A stretch of DNA of 64,000 bases from FEN-1297 sp963710735 (GTDB lineage Bacteria > Bacteroidota > Ignavibacteria > Ignavibacteriales > Ignavibacteriaceae), in NCBI GenBank assembly GCA_963710735.1, contig CAVQBN010000001.1:1-64000 (forward strand), in the 5' to 3' direction. A model generated the notes under the pieces. It was not told the origin of the DNA, ran no database searches, and saw only the letters and a program-made list of their open reading frames with translations. The position numbers and the translations under genes are program-made. Positions 34,372 through 43,526 of the stretch are shown here, piece by piece. Within the stretch, counting starts at the first letter, position 1. The number at the start of each line of letters is the position of its first letter.

Positions 34372-34396
34372 GTGTGAGGGAAATAATCCCTCACAC
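34372..34396 (-). terminator. Terminator after amtB
   Basis: GTGTGAGGG (34372-34380) pairs perfectly with CCCTCACAC (34388-34396) around a 7-base loop. It lies 15 bases past the amtB stop on the minus strand, and the following minus-strand sequence (TAAGTTTTATAA) is A/T-rich. Confidence 0.7.
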
Positions 34397-34410
34397 TTTA
34401 AATCATATTA

Positions 34411-35979
34411 CTAAATTCTCGGATGCGTAATCTCGGATGCTTCATTCATCTCAAACCCGCTATAACCATGAACACCCATTTCCGGAATATCTAGTCCGTC
34501 AATTTCTACTGCTTGGGGTACACGATTCCCGATTAATTTTTCGATGACCTTATATACAATTATGGAAATAATTGAAAGCGTAATGAAGCAGGTAACAACA
34601 CCGATAACTTCGGCCCAAAATTGTCCCATTCCGCCGCCGTAAAATAATCCTTTAACTGTGCCGGCTACACCGTTCCATCCATCTCCGTAAGTTCCGTCTG
34701 CAAATAATCCAATAGACAAGCATCCCCACGCACCGTTAACTCCATGCACAGAGATTGCACCAACTGGATCGTCAATTCTTAATTTGTCAAAGAAGAAAAC
34801 AGATTCAACTACGAGAATACCTGAAACTAAGCCGATTACTGAAGCACCGGCTGCGCTTACAAATGCGCTAGGTGCGGTTATAGCGACAAGGCCTGCAAGC
34901 ATTCCGTTTGCCATCATTGATGGATCGGGCTTTTTAGTTCGAAACCACCACATCCACAAGGTTGCAGCCATAGCTCCGGTAGCACTGGCAAGCATTGTAT
35001 TAACAGCAACTACACTTATACGAAGATCTGTTCCCGCCAAAGTTGATCCTGGATTAAAACCAAACCATCCAAACGCAAGAATAAATGTTCCTATAATTGC
35101 CATTGGAATACTATGTGGTTGTACAGGATTTATACTTCCGTCTTTATTGTACTTACCATATCTCGGTCCAATAAGCCATGCGTAAATTAATCCAATAACA
35201 CCTCCTTGCATATGTACAACGGATGAGCCCGCAAAATCCACATGGCCATGTCCTAAACCAAAGTTAGTTCCGAGCTGAGCAAGCCATCCGCCGCCCCATA
35301 CCCAATTACCGAAAATTGGATACATGATACTTCCGATAAAGACTCCGTAAATCATAAAAGCGGAAAATTTCCATCGTTCCGCCGCCGCACCGGTTGGAAT
35401 GGTAGCAGTAGTATCCATAAATACCATTTGAAATAAAAATAGAGCGAATACTGCGGTATCATATCCGGCACCTCGCAGAAAGAATCCGCTCCAGCCTAAT
35501 AAACCAAATGGTTTTCCAAAAAGATTTATAGTTATTTCGTGACTTAGGCCTGCATATCCTCCTAGAGTACCGAGAGATCCTATTCCTCCAAACATGAAAG
35601 CAAATCCGCAAACATAAAAGCCCAGCATACCTAGCGGGTATATCATAAAGTTCATCGCTATGGTATGTGCAACGTTTTTTGCTCTTGTCAGCCCAGCTTC
35701 AACCATAGCAAAACCGGCTTGCATGAACATGACTAGAAATCCAGTTATCAGTGTCCACATAAAATTGATAGAGACACGATTGTGGCCTACCGCATCGCCT
35801 ATTTCACTTATGGTTGGTGATCCAGGTTTAGCTGCAGGTACATCATTTATTGTTCCGGTTTTTGTACCTGAAGGATCCGGGACATTACCCGCAAATGCAA
35901 CAGCTGGTAATGCAATATTCATTACTACGAGTATTAGGGCAATGTATACGAATATATTGAAGAATTTTGATATTCTCAT
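34411..35979 (-). CDS. amtB: Ammonium transporter AmtB
   Basis: The 522-residue protein is an Amt/Rh/MEP ammonium channel. It has a signal peptide-like N-terminus and about eleven membrane segments. Family motifs visible are MQAGFAMVEAGLTRAKN, DTTATIPTGAAAERW, FAGSSVVHMQGGVIGL (first pore His), FGFNPGSTL and GVNGAWGCLSIG (second pore His, reading SVHGVNGAWG). It takes up ammonium across the inner membrane. It is transcribed with glnK and the porin gene between them on the same strand (glnK, porin, amtB), the classical regulator-plus-transporter arrangement with an added outer-membrane channel. The GlnK product is expected to plug this transporter when nitrogen is plentiful. Confidence 0.95.
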   Translation of the reverse strand: MRISKFFNIFVYIALILVVMNIALPAVAFAGNVPDPSGTKTGTINDVPAAKPGSPTISEIGDAVGHNRVSINFMWTLITGFLVMFMQAGFAMVEAGLTRAKNVAHTIAMNFMIYPLGMLGFYVCGFAFMFGGIGSLGTLGGYAGLSHEITINLFGKPFGLLGWSGFFLRGAGYDTAVFALFLFQMVFMDTTATIPTGAAAERWKFSAFMIYGVFIGSIMYPIFGNWVWGGGWLAQLGTNFGLGHGHVDFAGSSVVHMQGGVIGLIYAWLIGPRYGKYNKDGSINPVQPHSIPMAIIGTFILAFGWFGFNPGSTLAGTDLRISVVAVNTMLASATGAMAATLWMWWFRTKKPDPSMMANGMLAGLVAITAPSAFVSAAGASVIGLVSGILVVESVFFFDKLRIDDPVGAISVHGVNGAWGCLSIGLFADGTYGDGWNGVAGTVKGLFYGGGMGQFWAEVIGVVTCFITLSIISIIVYKVIEKLIGNRVPQAVEIDGLDIPEMGVHGYSGFEMNEASEITHPRI

Positions 35980-36003
35980 TTTAGCTCCATTTATTGTTTA
36001 TAA

Positions 36004-37096
36004 TTAAAACGAATAGACTGATCCAATTAGGATTGTGTTTTGATTGTTCTTCGTAAACGTGCCTGAATTATCTTCAAAAGTATTTACATTCGACCAATCT
36101 CTTCTAAATTCCAGACGAGTGAATAAATCGTTTGTAAAACTATATTGGTATGTAAGGGTAATTTCTTTTAAGACTTGAGTTAATCCGGTGGTAAACCCTG
36201 TTTGATCGTTGTATACTTCTCCGCGTAAACCTATATAAGAATTTTTATCTATAGAATATTTTCCAGTTAGTGCAGCACCTTTCCAAACTGCTAGTACCTG
36301 ATGGATCCAGGGCCTCTTGTCCGTAATCAGCATTAAGTGTTATAAATAATGCATCTGTGGCTTGATAATTAATTATAGTATCAAAAACATTTCTTTTTTT
36401 AGTACTGTTAGGCTCTTCAGGGCCGCCAATCCAATTTTCAATAAAGGTAAACGAAGAGGTGGGTGACCAGCTTATTTCTGCACCTAAAGTTTTTCCTTTG
36501 TTATTATCAACAACATTATTCCATCCGTTATAAATATAAATAGTCGCATTAAGCTGATCACTGAAAGGATAATTAGCGGAAAGTCCTAAATGATAAAAGG
36601 GAATAGCATAAGCAAAAAGTATGGAGCGGCTGTAATTTATATTTCCGGGAGTTTCAATTACTTCTCCTCCCATATGAGTAACTAATTTACCTGCATTTAT
36701 TGTTAGACCATTTCCCCAGGGGACGACTGCCGTTAAATAAGCATCTTCAACATTCCTTAAAGATTTTTCTCCTCCCAAACTTGCGTCACTGTTTACGATA
36801 TCCATAGTCTGCCCAAATCCAAGATCAATTCTAAAACCAACTGGGCTTGCGGTTTTCTGCAGTACAATTTTCGCAAAATTTAAGTTGAATTGGTTTTCAT
36901 AAATATCAAAGTTTCTATAATCATTTATATGGCTTACAGGATTGTTAAAGTTTTTACTATAATTAACGTCTACCAACCCGCTTATAGAAATTGAATTTGC
37001 GGAACTGTCTTTTGTTTGAGAGTAAGAGAATGTTGAAGTAACAAAAAGAAATCCAAGAATAATAAAAGCACTTTTTGTATATAAATGTAAATTCAT
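36004..37096 (-). CDS. Outer-membrane beta-barrel porin (BBP2/OmpL-like), frameshifted
   Basis: Two minus-strand frames form one protein of about 360 residues. The first (37096-36245) has a signal peptide and beta-strand sequence such as SISGLVDVNYSKNF, KLVTHMGGEVIETPGN and YIYNGWNNVVDNN. The second (36333-36004) continues with AVWKGAALTGKYSIDK, YIGLRGEVYND and the C-terminal TILIGSVYSF ending in Phe, as outer-membrane barrels do. The first frame runs off at SSLERCCTNWKIFYR, and the correct reading changes frame near 36285-36300. The BBP2 family are putative porins. Being between glnK and amtB, it probably lets ammonium or a nitrogen source cross the outer membrane (inference). Confidence 0.7.
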
Positions 37097-37121
37097 AATT
37101 TTTATCCTAAATTGTTAATTA

Positions 37122-37460
37122 TTAAAATGCGCTATCCCCGGTTTCTTCAGTTCTTACCCTAATCACTTCATCTATAGTTGAAATAAATAATTTACCGTCT
37201 CCTACCTGTCCGGTTTTTGCGGCCTTAATTATTGCTGCAACCGCCTTTTCCAAAGATGCATCCGGCACGATAACTTCTATTTTAATCTTTGGAATAAAAT
37301 CAATTTGATATTCGGCGCCTCTGTACACTTCCGTTTGCCCCTTTTGTCGCCCTATCCCTTTTACTTCCGAAATTGTCATCCCTTTTAAACCTTCTTCGAT
37401 GAGGGATTCTTTAACCTCATCGAGTTTATGAGGTCGGATAATTGCTTCGATTTTTTTCAT
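37122..37460 (-). CDS. glnK: Nitrogen regulatory protein P-II (GlnK/GlnB)
   Basis: This 112-residue P-II signal protein has all the family marks: KKIEAIIRPHKLDEVKESL, the T-loop YRGAEYQIDFIPK with Tyr51 at the usual modification site, and the B- and C-loop segments GQVGDGKLFIS and EVIRVRTEETG. P-II proteins bind ATP/ADP and 2-oxoglutarate and control ammonium uptake. It is the first gene of a minus-strand group with the porin (25 bases later) and amtB. Linkage to amtB identifies it as GlnK rather than GlnB. No sigma-54 promoter was confidently seen upstream. Confidence 0.93.
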   Translation of the reverse strand: MKKIEAIIRPHKLDEVKESLIEEGLKGMTISEVKGIGRQKGQTEVYRGAEYQIDFIPKIKIEVIVPDASLEKAVAAIIKAAKTGQVGDGKLFISTIDEVIRVRTEETGDSAF

Positions 37461-37827
37461 ATATAGTGCTCCTTCTGTTTATTGTAAATTGTAATTATGT
37501 TAAGATCCATTGCAAAATTTGAAAAGCTCTAAATAATTTATCCACTAATAGAAAAATCCTTAAATTATAAAAGTTATGGTGTACCAAACCTTATAAAGTA
37601 AGGAAAAATAAAATGAACACATTAATTAGTAAGTAATTAATAACAAATTGTCAAGTTAATTTCGATAATTAATTAAAAATTCCATAATAAATTAAGTTTT
37701 GTGATTGTTTTGGCATCGATTTTTTTATTCAAATTGTATGTTTATAACCATAATCAGTAAAGTTTAATATTCAACTTTTTTGCATTTATTTAGCTTGCTG
37801 TTTATATTTGAAACTTAAATTTTAACA
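37461..37827. promoter_or_regulatory. Divergent promoter region glnK / asnS
   Basis: This 367-base A/T-rich region must carry the start signals of the glnK group and of asnS. I looked for a sigma-54 (TGGCAC-N5-TTGC) site on both strands and found no convincing match. No hairpin riboswitch or tRNA was seen. Confidence 0.35.
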
Positions 37828-39135
37828 TTGAAAATCTTAAAACGGTTAATTTTGATAAAAGATTTAGGCCAATATGTCGGACAAGAAGTTTCCCTGAAAG
37901 GGTGGCTTTACAATAAACGATCTAGCGGTAAGGTTAAATTCTTAATTCTTAGAGATGGATCAGGACTTTTACAGTGTGTTTATTTCAAAGGAAGTGTTTC
38001 CGAAGAAATTTTTGATATTGCTGATAAAATCGGTCAAGAATCTGCAATTGAGGTAAAAGGAAAAGTAAAAGTTGAACCCAGGGCGCCTGGAGGTTATGAA
38101 CTTGATGGAACTGACTTAAAAATTATTTCTGAAGCACATGATTATCCAATCACACCTAAAGAACACGGTGTTGAATTTTTAATGGATAACCGTCACCTTT
38201 GGTTAAGATCGAGTAAGCAAGTTGCAATTCTCCGAATTAGACACAGGCTAGTTAAAGCCATCAGAGATTTTTTTGATAATCGTGGATTTACATTAATGGA
38301 TCCACCTATTTTAACTCCTGCTGCCTGCGAAGGTACATCCACACTTTTTGAAACTGATTATTTTGATTTGGGTAAAGCATATCTTACTCAATCTGGTCAA
38401 CTTTATGCTGAAGCCGGAGCGATGGCTTTAGGAAAAGTTTATACCTTTGGACCGACCTTCCGGGCTGAAAAATCAAAGACTAGAAGGCATCTTACAGAAT
38501 TTTGGATGGTTGAACCGGAAGTTGCTTTTAATGATTTATATGACGACATGGACCTTGCAGAAGAATTTCTCGAATATTTAGTGCAAACTATTCTAAAAGA
38601 GAAAGAAGAAGAATTAAAAGTCCTGGAACGTGATACTACTATTTTAAAGAATGTAAAGAAACCTCTACCCAGAATTTCATATGATGAAGCAGTAGATATT
38701 TTAATTAAAAATAAAATTGAATTTGAATACGGGAATGACCTTGGCGGCGGCGATGAGACAATAGTTTCTAACCAATTTGATAGACCGGTGATGGTTCATC
38801 ATTATCCAGCCGCGGTTAAAGCATTTTATATGAAAAGAGATCCGGAGAATAATAAATTTGCAATGGCAGTCGATGTTTTAGCTCCGGAAGGATACGGTGA
38901 AATTATAGGCGGAAGTCAAAGAGAAGATGACTACGAGACTTTACTAAATCGCATAAAAGAGCATAATTTACCTCAAGAAGCCTTCGAATGGTATTTAGAT
39001 TTGAGAAGATACGGTTCTGTACCCCACTCAGGTTTCGGTTTAGGATTGGAAAGAACAGTTGCTTGGATTTGTGGTTTGGAACATGTTAGAGAAACGATTC
39101 CATTTCCCAGACTAATTTATCGTAATACACCTTAG
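37828..39135 (+). CDS. asnS: Asparaginyl-tRNA synthetase
   Basis: The 435-residue enzyme charges tRNA-Asn. It has an N-terminal OB-fold anticodon-binding domain (about 10-110) and a class II catalytic core with motif 2 FGPTFRAEKSKTRRHLTEFWMVE and motif 3 GFGLGLERTVAWICGL. The TPAACEGTSTLFETDYF segment distinguishes AsnS from AspS. There is no ATG near the start. TTG at 37828 or the in-frame TTG at 37852 (giving MIKDLGQYVGQEV) must be used; the second gives the more usual N-terminus. Its downstream neighbour nuoJ begins 53 bases later. Confidence 0.93.
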   Translation: MKILKRLILIKDLGQYVGQEVSLKGWLYNKRSSGKVKFLILRDGSGLLQCVYFKGSVSEEIFDIADKIGQESAIEVKGKVKVEPRAPGGYELDGTDLKIISEAHDYPITPKEHGVEFLMDNRHLWLRSSKQVAILRIRHRLVKAIRDFFDNRGFTLMDPPILTPAACEGTSTLFETDYFDLGKAYLTQSGQLYAEAGAMALGKVYTFGPTFRAEKSKTRRHLTEFWMVEPEVAFNDLYDDMDLAEEFLEYLVQTILKEKEEELKVLERDTTILKNVKKPLPRISYDEAVDILIKNKIEFEYGNDLGGGDETIVSNQFDRPVMVHHYPAAVKAFYMKRDPENNKFAMAVDVLAPEGYGEIIGGSQREDDYETLLNRIKEHNLPQEAFEWYLDLRRYGSVPHSGFGLGLERTVAWICGLEHVRETIPFPRLIYRNTP

Positions 39136-39188
39136 TTGTTTGGGCAAAGTTAATTTATATTTGTTAATCTAAATTTGATAAATACATA

Positions 39189-39701
39189 ATGTCTTTAGAA
39201 TTAATATTATTCATACTTTTTGCCTTTGTTGCAGCAGTTTCTGCTGTTATCATGATAACGCGTTCTAATCCCATTATCAGCGCATTATTCCTTGTTTTAA
39301 ACTTTGCTTCATTAGCTGGACTTTATCTTATATTAAATGCACAATTTATCGCTGTCGTTCAGGTGATTGTTTATGCTGGCGCAATAATGGTACTATTTCT
39401 TTTTGTTATAATGCTTTTAAAACCCGAAAAGGAAAAATTCTTTAGCTCTCATCCTCAAGTAAAAATTTTAGCAATAGTAATTGCCGCGTTAGTATTCTTT
39501 CAGCTTGTTTATATGATATTTTTATCCAAACCTTCAACTTCATTAAATCCAACAGTAGCGGCCAGTGTAAAAGCCGGTACAATTGAACAGATTGGAAGGG
39601 AATTATATACAAATTATATATTACCTTTTGAAGCGGCTGGATATTTACTTCTAGCTGCAACAATCGGTGCTTTAGTTTTAGCAAAAAAGAAATTCGAATA
39701 G
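39189..39701 (+). CDS. nuoJ: NADH-quinone oxidoreductase subunit J
   Basis: NuoJ is a 170-residue membrane subunit of respiratory complex I with five membrane segments. It shows the family pattern NPIISALFLVLNFASLAGLYLILNA-like sequence and VQVIVYAGAIMVLFLFVIMLL. It is the first gene of a partial complex I operon here (nuoJKLM and nuoN); nuoA-I are not in this window and must lie elsewhere. It is followed by nuoK 3 bases after its stop. Confidence 0.93.
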   Translation: MSLELILFILFAFVAAVSAVIMITRSNPIISALFLVLNFASLAGLYLILNAQFIAVVQVIVYAGAIMVLFLFVIMLLKPEKEKFFSSHPQVKILAIVIAALVFFQLVYMIFLSKPSTSLNPTVAASVKAGTIEQIGRELYTNYILPFEAAGYLLLAATIGALVLAKKKFE

Positions 39702-39704
39702 AAT

Positions 39705-40010
39705 ATGACAATACCAATTGAATATTATTTAATATTAAGCGCTTTCATGTTTTTTGTCGGCGTTACAGGAGTATTAACCAGACGGAATGCTATCATCGTA
39801 TTCATGTCCGTTGAACTTATGCTTAATTCTGCCAATTTGACCCTGGTTGCTTTTTCTTCCTACTTGGGAACTTCTATTGGACAGTTATTTGTGTTTTTTG
39901 TAATGACTGTAGCTGCAGCAGAAGCGGCTGTAGGTCTGGCAATTATAATTGCTTTATTCAGAAACAAACTGACTTTAAATATTGACGAAGTTAATATTCT
40001 TAAATGGTAA
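39705..40010 (+). CDS. nuoK: NADH-quinone oxidoreductase subunit K
   Basis: NuoK is a 101-residue three-helix membrane subunit of complex I, with the hallmark IVFMSVELMLNSANLTLVAF (conserved Glu in helix 2) and AAAEAAVGLAIIIALFR (conserved Glu in helix 3). Both glutamates take part in proton transfer. The ATG is 3 bases after the nuoJ stop, so it is translated as part of the operon. Confidence 0.95.
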   Translation: MTIPIEYYLILSAFMFFVGVTGVLTRRNAIIVFMSVELMLNSANLTLVAFSSYLGTSIGQLFVFFVMTVAAAEAAVGLAIIIALFRNKLTLNIDEVNILKW

Positions 40011-40053
40011 ACTTCTAAAATAGATTAAAAATTTTTTGACGAACAATAATCTT

Positions 40054-41991
40054 ATGATTCATTTAATTTATTTAACAGTCCTTTTACCGCTATTGGGATT
40101 TATTTTTAATGGCCTTTTCGGAAGGAAAATTAAAAATGAAAAAATAGTCGGGGCTATCGGAAGTGGAACAATCGGGATTTCATTTTTAATTGTACTGGGT
40201 GCTTTCTTCCAAACATTAGCCCTTCCTGTTGATCAAAGACAAACAATAGTAAATCTATTTAGCTGGCTTCATGTTGGAGGGTTAAATATAAATGTAGCTT
40301 ATCAGGTCGATCAGTTATCTTTGGTGATGGCCTTAATTGTTACGGGCGTTGGATTTATTATCCATGTTTATTCGATTGGCTATATGCATGGCGATAAAGC
40401 CTTCTGGAGATTTTTTGCCTATATGAATTTATTCATCTTCGCAATGATGAATTTAATTCTAAGTGATAATTTTGTACTTCTATTTTTAGGTTGGGAAGGT
40501 GTAGGGCTTTGTTCATATCTCTTAATTGGTTTTTGGTATGACAGAAAGTTTGAAAAAAGTACCACAAGTGATGCTGCAAAAAAAGCATTTATTGTAAATA
40601 GAATAGGCGACTTCGGATTCCTTTTAGGAATGTTTTTAATTTATCATACATTCGGCAGTTTAAATTTTAATGAAGTATTTACAAGAGCCGGCGCAATGAA
40701 TGTGCCTACAAGTACATTTAACTTAATTGCTTTATTTCTTTTTATAGGTGCTACCGGCAAGTCCGCTCAGATTCCACTTTATGTTTGGCTGCCCGATGCA
40801 ATGGCCGGTCCAACCCCGGTTTCTGCTTTAATACATGCTGCAACAATGGTTACTGCTGGCGTTTATATGGTTGCGCGATGTTCAATTATTTATGCTTCAG
40901 CTCCTGCAATAATGACTGTTGTTGCTGTCATCGGAGTTTTGACTGCGCTGTTTGCTGCAACTATCGGGCTTGTACAAAATGATATTAAGAAAGTGCTCGC
41001 GTATTCAACTGTAAGCCAGCTTGGTTATATGTTTTTAGCTTTGGGTGTAGGTGCTTTTTCCGCAGGCATTTTCCATGTAATGACTCATGCCTTCTTTAAA
41101 GCACTTCTATTTTTAGGAGCGGGTTCTGTTATTCATGCAATGCATGACGACCAAAACATTCAGAACTTCGGCGGATTAAAAAAATATATGCCTGTTACGT
41201 ACTTAACATTTCTAGCTGCGTCTTTAGCTATTTCTGGAATTCCTCCATTTGCCGGATTTTTCAGTAAGGATGAAATACTCTGGGATTCTTATGCCAATGG
41301 AAATTTCTTCTATTGGTTTATAGGTGCTTTTACCGCACTCCTAACAGCTTTCTATATGTTCAGATTAGTTTACCTTACTTTTGAAGGCAAGGAAAGATTC
41401 GGGCATGACAAACACCCGCATGAATCTCCAAAAGTAATGACGATACCGTTAATAATTTTAGGTGTGCTTTCAGTTATTGGCGGATTTATTGGACTTCCGG
41501 AATTATTTGCAGGAAAAGACGGTAATGCATTCGCTAATTGGTTGGAACCTGTTTTTTCTAATGCTCATTCTAGATTGATGACATTCGGTAACTACACTCA
41601 TTTTCAAGAAATATTATTAATGACCGTAACAGTCGTAGGAGTTATTGTAAGCATTTGGTATGCAAGATATTTATATATTAAGAATACAAAACTCCCTGAA
41701 AAGTACAGCAAACAATTTAAGGGATTGTACAACCTTTTATTTAATAAATATTTCGTTGATGAAGCTTACGATAAAGCTGTTATCACTCCAATTGTAAAAG
41801 GTTCCGAATTGTTTCTCTGGCGTATAGCCGACAGCAAAATAATTGATGGACTCGTAAATGGAGTCGCTTCTTTAATTGGTGTTGTATCTAAATATATAAG
41901 AAAAATTCAAAACGGCGTTACTCAATCATACGCTTTGGTAATGATGTTAGGAATTGTTTTAGCTTTATTCTGGTTAATTCTAAGTTTATAA
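40054..41991 (+). CDS. nuoL: NADH-quinone oxidoreductase subunit L
   Basis: NuoL is an antiporter-like complex I subunit of 645 residues from the ATG at 40054. A TTG 18 bases upstream (40036) could extend it, but MIHLIYLTVLLPLLGF is the usual start. About sixteen membrane segments are seen. Signature segments are LGWEGVGLCSYLLIGFWY, GATGKSAQIPLYVWLPDAMAGPTPVSALIHAATMVTAG, and AYSTVSQLGYMFLALG, containing the Lys/Glu residues of the proton channel. A lateral helix plus terminal anchor is present near the C-terminus. It is followed by nuoM 3 bases after its stop. Confidence 0.93.
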   Translation: MIHLIYLTVLLPLLGFIFNGLFGRKIKNEKIVGAIGSGTIGISFLIVLGAFFQTLALPVDQRQTIVNLFSWLHVGGLNINVAYQVDQLSLVMALIVTGVGFIIHVYSIGYMHGDKAFWRFFAYMNLFIFAMMNLILSDNFVLLFLGWEGVGLCSYLLIGFWYDRKFEKSTTSDAAKKAFIVNRIGDFGFLLGMFLIYHTFGSLNFNEVFTRAGAMNVPTSTFNLIALFLFIGATGKSAQIPLYVWLPDAMAGPTPVSALIHAATMVTAGVYMVARCSIIYASAPAIMTVVAVIGVLTALFAATIGLVQNDIKKVLAYSTVSQLGYMFLALGVGAFSAGIFHVMTHAFFKALLFLGAGSVIHAMHDDQNIQNFGGLKKYMPVTYLTFLAASLAISGIPPFAGFFSKDEILWDSYANGNFFYWFIGAFTALLTAFYMFRLVYLTFEGKERFGHDKHPHESPKVMTIPLIILGVLSVIGGFIGLPELFAGKDGNAFANWLEPVFSNAHSRLMTFGNYTHFQEILLMTVTVVGVIVSIWYARYLYIKNTKLPEKYSKQFKGLYNLLFNKYFVDEAYDKAVITPIVKGSELFLWRIADSKIIDGLVNGVASLIGVVSKYIRKIQNGVTQSYALVMMLGIVLALFWLILSL

Positions 41992-41994
41992 TTT

Positions 41995-43517
41995 ATGGAA
42001 AATAATTATTTAATCTCATTCTTATTGCTTGTTCCTTTATTAGGAGGAATTTCTTTATTATTTGTAGGAAAAGGTAAAGAAAATCTTATAAGATATTTAG
42101 GGCTGATATTTTCTATCCTTACCTTTATTATCTCCCTCTTCTTATATTTTAATTATGATATTTCCAAAGGCGGATTTCAGTTCATTCATAAATTCGACTG
42201 GATCGCAAACCTACATATAAGCTATTATGTTGGAATCGACGGCATTTCTCTTCTGCTTGTATTATTGACTACATTTCTAACTCCCTTAACTTTGCTCTCA
42301 AGCTGGAAGGGTATTACGCACCGCGTTAAAGAATTCACTTTCTTTATGTTAATGCTGGAAGTTGGCATGCTTGGAGTTTTTGTTTCACTGGATTTATTCC
42401 TCTTTTATATTTTCTGGGAGGCAATGTTAATTCCGATGTATTTTATCATTGGAATATGGGGAGGCAATAGAAGAATTTACGCATCCATCAAATTCTTCCT
42501 TTACACAATGTTTGGCAGTCTTTTGATGCTGGTTGCAATAATTTGGATCGCAGTATATGCTTCATCTTCACTCGGTCATTTTTCAACTAATTTACTCGAA
42601 CTTTATAGCGTTGGTCCAACAATAAAAACAAATATCCAGGAATGGATGTTCCTTGCATTCGCTTTAAGTTTTGCAATCAAGGTTCCACTTTTCCCGTTGC
42701 ACACATGGCTTCCTGATGCTCATACAGAAGCGCCAACTGCGGGCAGTGTAATTCTTGCCGGTGTATTACTAAAAATGGGAACATATGGATTACTGAGATT
42801 TTGCTTCCTTTGTTTCCGCAGGCTGCAATACATTTTGCCCCATACATTTCAGTACTGGCAGTTATCGGAATTATATACGGTGCGTTAGTAGCCATGGTAC
42901 AAAAAGATATGAAAAGGCTTGTGGCTTATTCTTCTGTTGCGCATCTAGGTTTCGTTGTTTTGGGAATTTTTGCATTAACACAAATCTCTATGCAGGGTGC
43001 GGTAATACAAATGGTAAACCATGGATTATCTACTGGCGCTTTGTTCTTGTTAGTCGGTGTTATTTATGAACGGACCCATACAAGAGAAATATCCGAATAC
43101 GGTGGTATCGCCAGGATAGTTCCGATTTTTTCTGTCTTTTTTATGATAGCATCGCTTTCATCGATTGGTTTGCCCGGGCTGAATGGTTTTGTCGGTGAGT
43201 TTTTAATTTTGTTAGGTTCATTCAATTCACCGGTGCTTAATAGCTGGTGGTATACAATTTTTGCAGCAAGCGGAGTAATTTTCGCAGCTGTTTATTTATT
43301 GTGGATGTATCAGCGTGTAGTTTTTGGTGAAGTTAAAAATCCTAAATTGAATGACTTAAAAGATATGAATAAAAGGGAGATACTTGTTCTGATACCTATT
43401 TTTATTTTTATAGTGTGGATTGGAGTTTATCCAAGTACATTCTTAAAAGTTTCTGCAAAATCTACACATGCGGTAATTGAACAAGTAATTCCTACTAATA
43501 ATCCGGGGATAAAGTAG
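41995..43517 (+). CDS. nuoM: NADH-quinone oxidoreductase subunit M (frameshifted)
   Basis: Two frames, 41995-42888 and 42801-43517, encode one NuoM of about 507 residues, the usual family size. The first frame includes FYIFWEAMLIPMYFIIGIWG and KVPLFPLHTWLPDAHTEAPTAGSVILAGVLLKMGTYG, then becomes meaningless after YGLLRFC. The second frame resumes at LPLFPQA and contains ALVAMVQKDMKRLVAYSSVAHLGF, completing the antiporter fold. The shift lies within about 42800-42807 and looks like one missing base in a T/C-rich stretch. Because complex I needs NuoM, a sequencing or assembly error is the most economical explanation, though a true mutation cannot be excluded. Confidence 0.85.
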
Positions 43518-43526
43518 GATGATAAT

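Noticed and set aside
34784..35185. 133-codon plus-strand frame antisense to amtB
   Set aside because: It mirrors the strongly conserved transporter codons; long antisense frames are common in GC-richer membrane-protein genes.
37461..37827. Sigma-54 promoter before glnK
   Set aside because: I looked for TGGCAC-N5-TTGC on both strands. The only partial match (TGGCAT near 37710) lacks the second element.
42677..42895. 72-codon minus-strand frame at the nuoM frameshift
   Set aside because: It is antisense to conserved NuoM on both sides of the shift and is not evidence for a new gene.
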